Under the pieces are notes generated by a model. That model did no database searches and was not told the DNA's origin. It worked only from the letters and a program-made list of their open reading frames with translations. A stretch of DNA of 32,062 nucleotides from Candidatus Zixiibacteriota bacterium (GTDB lineage Bacteria > Zixibacteria > MSB-5A5 > WJJR01), in the NCBI GenBank assembly GCA_016199865.1, contig JACQFV010000159.1:1-32062 (forward strand), in the 5' to 3' direction. A program made the translations under genes and the position numbers. Every line of letters begins with the position of its first letter. Position 1 is the first letter of the stretch. Positions 25,610-32,062 of the stretch are shown here, piece after piece.

Positions 25610-26483
25610 CGTCGGCCGGGAGGGTGAATCGGAGGGCGACGCCGGGCGCGTCGGTCGAGGTGGGCGTGACCCCCAACTCATGCTCGCCAGGCGGGATGGC
25701 AACATAGATGGTGCGGCTCTTGCCGGGAACCCATTCGCCTTCCTCTTCGAATTCACTGTTGACCGCCTTGGTCGTGGACAATTCCTCCTGCTTGAGCGGC
25801 TTCGCGTCCAGCGCAAGGTTGAGCGCGTATTTTTGAGTTCCCTTCATCGTGGCGCCATACACCAGCCGGGTTACCACGCGCAAGCGGGTCGGGCCGATCG
25901 CCCGGACTTTGACCGGTTTGGTCGGCGTCGCGAGATGATAATCGAGTCGCCGCTCATGATAGATGAGAGTCAGGGTGCGATCCATCGCGACCGGGTACAA
26001 AGGCGATTGATCGGCGTGAGGCGCGGGGCGAGCAAGCTGGAATCGCAAGCCGCAGTACGGCCCGTCCGCTTCCAGCAGGCGGACGTGATAGGTGTGCAGA
26101 CCCGTTTCGACCGTGAATGAGAATTTGCGTGACAGCCCCGGTTGTTCGGTCTGGCCGACCCATTCGGCGTCGGCGGATGCCGTCGTGGTTCTGACGTCTC
26201 GGGCCGTGTCGACGCCACTCTGGACCAGTACACGATAGTGGGCGGAGTCTTTGACGAATCCAGCCGGCAAAGCCAGACGGACGATCGCGGTCAGTGTGCC
26301 GGGGCCCGAGGCCTTCACTTCCAAGGTCGAGTCCAGAGCCAGCCGATAATACGCGCTTTGGCGACCGGCAATATTCAATGAGAGGACCGTGCCGCTCGTC
26401 GGCGCCAGAAGCTCAGAGGCGTCGGCGGAGAACGCGACCAGCGCGGTCATCACAAGAACAAGGAAGAACAAGCGGCGCGGCAC
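25584..26483 (-). CDS. secreted/periplasmic protein of unknown function in the PGA operon
   Basis: Signal peptide MPRRLFFLVLVMTALVAFSADA; internally repetitive beta-rich sequence; overlaps the downstream barrel start by about 26 nt. Confidence 0.75.
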   Translation of the reverse strand: MPRRLFFLVLVMTALVAFSADASELLAPTSGTVLSLNIAGRQSAYYRLALDSTLEVKASGPGTLTAIVRLALPAGFVKDSAHYRVLVQSGVDTARDVRTTTASADAEWVGQTEQPGLSRKFSFTVETGLHTYHVRLLEADGPYCGLRFQLARPAPHADQSPLYPVAMDRTLTLIYHERRLDYHLATPTKPVKVRAIGPTRLRVVTRLVYGATMKGTQKYALNLALDAKPLKQEELSTTKAVNSEFEEEGEWVPGKSRTIYVAIPPGEHELGVTPTSTDAPGVALRFTLPADDVGNEEKD

Positions 26484-26495
26484 AATGACCTCCCC

Positions 26496-27617
26496 CTACG
26501 CGTTCGTGAATTGAGTGCGGCGACGAAACAGCCATGGGCGCAGATCGACGCGGATGACAATGAACACGACCACGGTGAGGATTACGGTCAGGATGATGGC
26601 GCTGGAGATGTTGTATTGGTCGCGGAAATACAGCGACCCTTCGCCGACGGTTGGGGGATCGGGAGTGACGACGGTGGGCAGCTCGAATTGATCGGCGATA
26701 TGGACGACGTTGGAGAGATTGATGATCGGGAGGCCGCGCTCGGCCATGCGATTGAGGACGGCCCGGACCGGATAGTTGCGCCGCGCCAAGTGACGGGTCA
26801 CGCCGGGTGGAATCAGTTTGTTGTTGAGTGCCCCACCCATGTCCGCCAACCCGCCACCAATGTTGACGAAACAGGAGACCGATCCGGCCGACCCGGCGAT
26901 CGAATCATAGATCTGCATCCGACGTTCGATGTTGCCTTCCAGTGACCGCTCCTCGATCAGCTTGACTTGATTGCGCGCAATGGCCTGGCGCACCATGTTA
27001 CGGCCATCGGGAGACAACCCCCGTCCGTAGTCACCACCGCCGCCCAATGAGGCGGCCACGGCGTGGAAGTCCCAGACCCCGCCCTTGGCGACAATGTCCT
27101 CCATGTCCAGCCAGGTCAAGTCCGGGCGGGTGGCGCCCCAGTCGGAGGCGCCGACCGAAACGATGGAGATCGGCGTGAGTTCCAAGGCCGCGCACGCGGC
27201 ATAAAAGGCGACATTCCACCCGGGCAACGAGCCGGTCATCCCGACCGCGATGGTATCACCCTTCTTCACGCCCGCGCGATTGAACAGATCGACGAATCCC
27301 GCGGCGAAGTTGGGGTTGGTGGCCAGTATCTTGGCCGTCGCCACGCCGCGGTCCGAGGTAATCGGGGTGCGCTCCTCGCCGATCAGACCCGATCCCCACG
27401 GATCATTACGGGCGTCGATCTTGATCCCTTTCTCATTCAGGAATGACTTGACCTCGCGCTGCGCGGCCTTGGCCAGTTCGGCGGCACGCAATTTGGCGCG
27501 ATACCGCGGCTGCTGGATCGGCCGCGCCGTGTGCTCGGCGGCGTAGAAGATCAACACCGCGAAGAGCGCCAGGCCGACCAGCGCGCCATCACCGATCCGT
27601 CCCTCGCGCCAGGTCAT
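26496..27617 (-). CDS. pgsW: poly-gamma-glutamate system protein PgsW
   Basis: GVKKGDTIAVGMTGSLPGWNVAFYAACAALELTPISIVSVGASDWGATRPDLTWLDME; ATG overlaps the pgsC stop. Track ORF start at 27740 is out of context. Confidence 0.85.
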   Translation of the reverse strand: MTWREGRIGDGALVGLALFAVLIFYAAEHTARPIQQPRYRAKLRAAELAKAAQREVKSFLNEKGIKIDARNDPWGSGLIGEERTPITSDRGVATAKILATNPNFAAGFVDLFNRAGVKKGDTIAVGMTGSLPGWNVAFYAACAALELTPISIVSVGASDWGATRPDLTWLDMEDIVAKGGVWDFHAVAASLGGGGDYGRGLSPDGRNMVRQAIARNQVKLIEERSLEGNIERRMQIYDSIAGSAGSVSCFVNIGGGLADMGGALNNKLIPPGVTRHLARRNYPVRAVLNRMAERGLPIINLSNVVHIADQFELPTVVTPDPPTVGEGSLYFRDQYNISSAIILTVILTVVVFIVIRVDLRPWLFRRRTQFTNA

Positions 27618-28105
27618 ACGATCACGTCGCTCCCCAAGGCGATGTCCCCGCCGGTGAGAATCATGAGCAGGAGCCGGATGAAGATGGCCGCGATGACCAT
27701 CATGGACAAGGTGGCGACCACGCCCTGGCGGTCCATCCAATTGGCGATCAGCCCGGGGATGATCAGGCCGATCGTCTGAAATTCCAACGATGACTGACCC
27801 ACACGAAACACCAACAGATCGCGGGACAGCCAGCCCAGGAAGAATCCGATCAGGACCGTCAGAACGATCCGGCGCAATCCAAAGATGAACGCGTAGGTCG
27901 ACAGAAGTTTCACGAGCCCGAAGGTCGCGACCGCGACCGCGACCGTGCCCACGACCCGGGTGGGTTCGTGGATCATCAGCGCGATGTACCCCGGCACCAC
28001 CATGCCGCCGGCGGCCAGACCCAGCGTCTCCGCAAAGACCAGACTGATCACCAACCCCAGTCCGACCGAGTGGATGATCAGATCACGCAGCGCTTCGGTA
28101 GACAA
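27614..28105 (-). CDS. pgsC: poly-gamma-glutamate biosynthesis protein PgsC/CapC
   Basis: ALRDLIIHSVGLGLVISLVFAETLGLAAGGMVVPGYIALMIHEPTRVVGTVAVAVATFGLVKLLS; probable TTG start at 28105 overlapping the pgsB 3' end. Confidence 0.85.
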   Translation of the reverse strand: MSTEALRDLIIHSVGLGLVISLVFAETLGLAAGGMVVPGYIALMIHEPTRVVGTVAVAVATFGLVKLLSTYAFIFGLRRIVLTVLIGFFLGWLSRDLLVFRVGQSSLEFQTIGLIIPGLIANWMDRQGVVATLSMMVIAAIFIRLLLMILTGGDIALGSDVIV

Positions 28106-29273
28106 CTTCCTGTCCTCGGTGTTGAAAGTATAGGGCGAGTTCCTCACCCAGACCGACAATATTGCCGATGCCGATGACCATGACCGGCCGGTGTTCCGCC
28201 ACCTCCAAGACCTGCTCGAACAGCCGTGCCGCGTCCTGGCCGCCGAAGTCATGCACGCAGGCTCTGTTCATTCCCAGGCCGATCGCGGCTTGATGGACGG
28301 GACGCGTTGATTCACCGCAGATGAAGTATTGGTCGGCCTCGACCCCGGTGGCAATAAACTCCGCGAGCTGTTCAGCACGCGAGATGCGATCCTTACGGCA
28401 GGTCACCAGCGCCACCAACTTTCCCTCTCTGGGCCGCCAGGGCGCCAGACGTTCCCAGAGGATGCGGTAACTATCAGGGTCATTGGCGGCAAAGGCATTC
28501 ACGAAGGTGATCGAAGCGCCAAAGGCATTCAGAGTGTGGATGCGCAGCGCGCCCGGGTCGGGCGTGGCGGCATGCATGCCGGCCAACGCCGAATCCGGAT
28601 CGATGCCGAACCATCCGGTCACCGCCAGCGCCAGGGCGACGTTTTCCTTGTGTTCGAAGTACGTGAAGCCGGCCATCATGGCGTCGGTGACAGCGTCTGG
28701 CCGTGATACGGCAATCGCCGATTCACGCCCTCGCGCCTGTTCGATCAGCGGGCCCAGATGCGTCTGCTCCGCGGTAAAGAGGATTCCCCGTCTCGGGGTG
28801 GTGCTGGCGAGCGCCCGGGCGACGTCGGTGACGGTGGGACCCATCTCATCCAGGTGGTCGGCCCGGACATTCGTGATCACACCAACCGTCGCCCGGATCA
28901 GTTTGTCTTCCGCCACCTTTTGCAGCTCGGGTTTGACCGCCATGCATTCGATCACCAGGGCCTGAGCCCCCTGATCGCGGGCGCGTCGGACGATGCGGAC
29001 CTGCTCAATGATGTTCGGCTTGCCGGCCCGGGCGATGGGAGCTTCGACGCCATCGGGAAAGATGAAGCGGGGCTTTGTGCCGGTTGTCTTGGCCACTGTG
29101 CGGTATCCGCCGGCCCGCATTCCCGACGCAATCAGGCGGGTGACCGAGGACTTGCCCCGGGTGCCGTTGACATGAATTCGAACGGGAATGTCCGCCAGGG
29201 TTCGTCGATGGCGATGTGCTTCGTACAACAAGTACGCCGCCATTCCCAGAATCTCGGCTCCGATTACCCACAT
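28083..29273 (-). CDS. pgsB: poly-gamma-glutamate synthase PgsB/CapB
   Basis: IHVNGTRGKSSVTRLIASGMRAGGYRTVAKTTGTKPRFIFPDG, ITNVRADHLDEMGPT: CapB P-loop amide ligase motifs. Confidence 0.95.
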   Translation of the reverse strand: MWVIGAEILGMAAYLLYEAHRHRRTLADIPVRIHVNGTRGKSSVTRLIASGMRAGGYRTVAKTTGTKPRFIFPDGVEAPIARAGKPNIIEQVRIVRRARDQGAQALVIECMAVKPELQKVAEDKLIRATVGVITNVRADHLDEMGPTVTDVARALASTTPRRGILFTAEQTHLGPLIEQARGRESAIAVSRPDAVTDAMMAGFTYFEHKENVALALAVTGWFGIDPDSALAGMHAATPDPGALRIHTLNAFGASITFVNAFAANDPDSYRILWERLAPWRPREGKLVALVTCRKDRISRAEQLAEFIATGVEADQYFICGESTRPVHQAAIGLGMNRACVHDFGGQDAARLFEQVLEVAEHRPVMVIGIGNIVGLGEELALYFQHRGQEVVYRSAA

Positions 29274-29342
29274 GTCTCAACCAATGACGCTCAAGCCGAT
29301 CCCCCGTCCTTCGCCGTGTGCATCATCCCCCATCAGCCCATG

Positions 29343-31631
29343 TCAGGCGCAGGGGTTGCAAATCGTCGTCGCCGGATCAGCGCCACGGAACGCCACGCCG
29401 ATCATCCTCACGACGTCGAGGACGTCGGTGACACCGTTGCAATCGAGATCGGTTTGTTGCCTCGGGCAACCGGGGTCGGTCACAGCGGGGCTGCCGCGAA
29501 AGGCCACGCCGATGGTCTTGACGACGTCCAGTACATCGGTAACGCCGTCGCATTGCGGATCGTGATGGCAGGGGCAGGTGCAATTCGGGTTGTATGACCC
29601 TTTGAACAGGCCGGTCTGGCCGGTGCCCAAGTAGATGTTGGCGGCAGGGCCGGCGGGGTCCAACTCCAGCGAGTACAATTCCGAGTCAGGGAGATTGCCG
29701 GAGATATTCGACCAACTGCTGCCGCCATCCCCCGACACAAAGACCCCACCCCCAAAGGTGGCGGCAAATAATCGTGTACTGCTGGCCGGATCGATGCGAA
29801 TCGCGCGCACGGAATGAGTCGTCAGCAAGCTCGTGAGGGGGCTCCAGGTTGCACCGTTGTCCGAGGAAGCATACACGTGGCCGCTGTCGCAGCCGGCATA
29901 GACGCGACCGGACGTCGTCGGATCGAAATCGATTGTTCGGATGAAAGCATCATTTGCATGAAAACCCGCGGCTGTCGCAACGTGTGTCCAGTTCGTGCCG
30001 CCATTGGTCGAACGGTAGAGGTAATCAACATCGGTTCCGGCGAGGACGGTCGACGTCGCGGATGGAGACACTTCCAATGACCGCATCGAAGTCGAAAACG
30101 GGATCGAGGCGCCGTTCATGTTGGACCAACTGGTGCCGCCGTTGGTGGTCTTGAATACGCCATTGCCGGTCCCGGCGTAAACGACCGTGGCGGACCCGGG
30201 AACGACCGCGATGCGGCGGACAAATGTGTTCATGCCGGTGGTATCCGTCAACACCCATGTCTGGCCGTTGTCGATGGATTTCAGCACTCCGGTGGCGTAG
30301 GCCCCTGCATACAGTGTGCCCGGAGTTGACGTGCGATCCAGATCCTCGATGGAATTGCTCGTCGGGACCGAGGCCTGTATCCAGCTCGATCCGACGTTGT
30401 CGGAGTACCAAATCCCATCGCCAAAGCCGGTGGCCGCGATCAGTCGGCCGGTATTGCCGAAAACGATGTCGCGAACGGCGGTCCCCAGCATTCCCGTGTT
30501 CCGCGCACCGAACGTTGCGCCGCTGTCGGTGGAGCGATAGACGCCTTCTCCGGCGGTCCCCACGAGCACTTCCACGCCGGCGCCATCGGACCATCCCGTG
30601 TTGACAAGAGCCGGCATGGCCGGCAACCCGGTTGACACAGGCCACCCCTGGTTCACATCGCCGAGGGCCCGTCGGAAGAAGCCGCCCACGTCGAGCGCCG
30701 TCATGCGGTAACCCTGAGTGAACAGGACGCACGTCGTATTGGAATCGGGGAGTGGATGGGTAGTTCCCACGCCGTTGATGGCCTCCCACACGCCAAAGAC
30801 GCCGTTCGCATTGTTCTTGTACACGCCGCGACCAGCCGTCCCGATGATCAAGCTGGCTTCGGGATTGTTGGGGCTGATGGCGATGCCCATGACCGTGCTG
30901 CGAATGCCGGTTCCGCGCTGCACCTGATTCCACGACGTGCCGCCATTGAGAGTGACAAAGAGGGCGCCGCCGGAGGGTATGTCGCCGATCGAACCCCCGG
31001 CGTACGCGGAATCGCGGCCAAAGACGGCGACGCTGCGAACGTGTTTGAGTTCCACCCCGGAGGTATCGTCCCTCACCGGCGATAGACTCCAAGTGCCCGA
31101 AGCTCCGCCCCCGGTCGAGATATACACCCCATCGCCGAACGTACCGGCATACATCCTCCCGGTGATGTTGTCGCGCCCCAGGGCGCGGATCGACACCAAT
31201 GTCGGCAGCACCGACGACCAGGTGGCGCCGCCGTCGAGTGAGCGGAAGATCCCATCATTGGTCCCGGCGAAGACGTTGAGGGAACTCACCGCCAAGACAG
31301 AACGCACATAGGTATTGGTCATGCCCACGTTGCCGGCTTTCCACGTGACGCCGCCATCGCTGGATTTGTAGACGCCCGATCCGAAGGCGCCCGCGTAGCG
31401 GACCTGCGCATTGTCCGGCGCGACGCTGATCGCATCAATCACCTTCCACTGTGGCCCGACCCCAACCCATGCCGCCACGACGGAGGAGCCGAACAGAATG
31501 ATAAGAATAAAAAAACAGCCGCTCACGACAAGCCGGACACACTGATCTGCGAACTTCAAGCCGGATATCATGCGATGCAACTTCATCATCCCCTTTGTCG
31601 ATGCTGGAAGTGCTTCTGAATCTATCGGCAT
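29343..31631 (-). CDS. large secreted BNR/YCF48-like repeat protein with two C-terminal dockerin-like repeats
   Basis: Many repeats like VYKSSDGGVTWKAGNVG and IFRSLDGGATWSSVLP; C-terminus CDGVTDVLDVVKTIGVAFRGSP...DCNGVTDVLDVVRMIGVAFRGAD. Exact start uncertain. Confidence 0.87.
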   Translation of the reverse strand: MPIDSEALPASTKGMMKLHRMISGLKFADQCVRLVVSGCFFILIILFGSSVVAAWVGVGPQWKVIDAISVAPDNAQVRYAGAFGSGVYKSSDGGVTWKAGNVGMTNTYVRSVLAVSSLNVFAGTNDGIFRSLDGGATWSSVLPTLVSIRALGRDNITGRMYAGTFGDGVYISTGGGASGTWSLSPVRDDTSGVELKHVRSVAVFGRDSAYAGGSIGDIPSGGALFVTLNGGTSWNQVQRGTGIRSTVMGIAISPNNPEASLIIGTAGRGVYKNNANGVFGVWEAINGVGTTHPLPDSNTTCVLFTQGYRMTALDVGGFFRRALGDVNQGWPVSTGLPAMPALVNTGWSDGAGVEVLVGTAGEGVYRSTDSGATFGARNTGMLGTAVRDIVFGNTGRLIAATGFGDGIWYSDNVGSSWIQASVPTSNSIEDLDRTSTPGTLYAGAYATGVLKSIDNGQTWVLTDTTGMNTFVRRIAVVPGSATVVYAGTGNGVFKTTNGGTSWSNMNGASIPFSTSMRSLEVSPSATSTVLAGTDVDYLYRSTNGGTNWTHVATAAGFHANDAFIRTIDFDPTTSGRVYAGCDSGHVYASSDNGATWSPLTSLLTTHSVRAIRIDPASSTRLFAATFGGGVFVSGDGGSSWSNISGNLPDSELYSLELDPAGPAANIYLGTGQTGLFKGSYNPNCTCPCHHDPQCDGVTDVLDVVKTIGVAFRGSPAVTDPGCPRQQTDLDCNGVTDVLDVVRMIGVAFRGADPATTICNPCA

Positions 31632-32003
31632 GTATTGCCAGATGACTCATCTGGCCGACGGTCTCGGTGGCAAGATAGCACACCGATTCATTCTGTCAAC
31701 ACGGCGGGGCGACGAAGGTTCCACATTCCTATCAAATTCCGCTACTGGATCGTTATCTTAGAGACGGCCGGCGAGCGTCATCACAGTCTCCCAAATGATG
31801 ACGCAATTACCCCCGATTGGGGGGGGATATTTCTTGTCCGTCTGAAGGCCTGGGGCGGATCGCTCGGATCACTTGCGACCTAAACCCAAGGATTGGTGTC
31901 GCTTAAGGCATGATGGAGAGACTCGGATGCCGGGTATTCACCTGGTCTCCAGATCGGCGCACGGCCGCCAGCGGAAGACCTCAAGCAGGAATAGGAAGAC
32001 GTT

Positions 32004-32062
32004 GTGACGCGTGACGCATACCGTTCCTTCAAAGAATTGGCCGCCAGTCAGCGCGAGAACGA
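32004..32062 (+). CDS. 5' end of a CDS, possibly poly-gamma-glutamate hydrolase family (truncated by the window)
   Basis: GTG start after AGGAAG; VTRDAYRSFKELAASQREN resembles the N-terminus of YjqB/PghP-like proteins. Only 19 complete codons are visible. Confidence 0.35.
   Translation, partial: MTRDAYRSFKELAASQREN

Noticed and set aside
27925-27952. Tandem gcgacc repeats
   Set aside because: Explained by the VAVAVAT coding stretch within pgsC.
28758-29597. 279-aa plus-strand ORF
   Set aside because: Antisense to pgsB and the dockerin end of 29343-31631.
29343-31631. Periodic repeats across the long minus-strand gene
   Set aside because: They are coding BNR/propeller-like repeats (SxDGGxTW), not a CRISPR or DNA repeat array.
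31810-31826. CCCCCGATTGGGGGGGG hairpin-like tract
   Set aside because: Short homopolymer-based stem upstream of a partial gene; may be a terminator but too low-complexity to claim.
1-32062. CRISPR array, rRNA genes or a duplicated tRNA 3' end marking attR
   Set aside because: None found by eye; an exact repeat search would be needed to exclude a short att core.

Overview
The window looks like a degraded accessory or mobile region (about 4.8-21.4 kb) between two more conserved blocks. Dockerin repeats and a C-terminal FlgD/'YPNPFN'-type domain suggest an FCB-like lineage, possibly Zixibacteria-like (inference only). LEFT BLOCK: the 3' end of an IS630-type transposase, then a four-gene minus-strand membrane-protein cluster (234-3822). 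RIGHT BLOCK: a minus-strand poly-gamma-glutamate operon (pgsB, pgsC, pgsW, a periplasmic protein, an outer-membrane barrel-like protein and a lipoprotein with two CxxCH motifs), preceded by a large repeat/dockerin protein. The window ends in the 5' end of a plus-strand gene that may encode a poly-gamma-glutamate hydrolase. MIDDLE REGION: tRNA(CAU), a Ser/Thr kinase, a single-chain restriction-modification enzyme, secreted proteins, an MddA-like methyltransferase, an RRM protein, a Cys-rich dockerin protein and others. The main finding is six diverged remnants of the 3' end of a tyrosine-recombinase gene ('VQRALGHRQITTTEIYARVSDxxLKRAV'), at about 4.81, 13.34, 14.88, 15.77, 19.18 and 20.05 kb. 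All lie on the minus strand and most keep the stop codon. They bracket one- or few-gene units like cassette boundaries. A recombinase N-terminal fragment lies at 8.25-8.39 kb. A 62-bp diverged repeat (52/62 identical by eye) follows both restriction-modification-related genes, which suggests two copies of a [recombinase <- -> RM - 62-bp repeat] module, one of them collapsed by deletion. No CRISPR array was seen.
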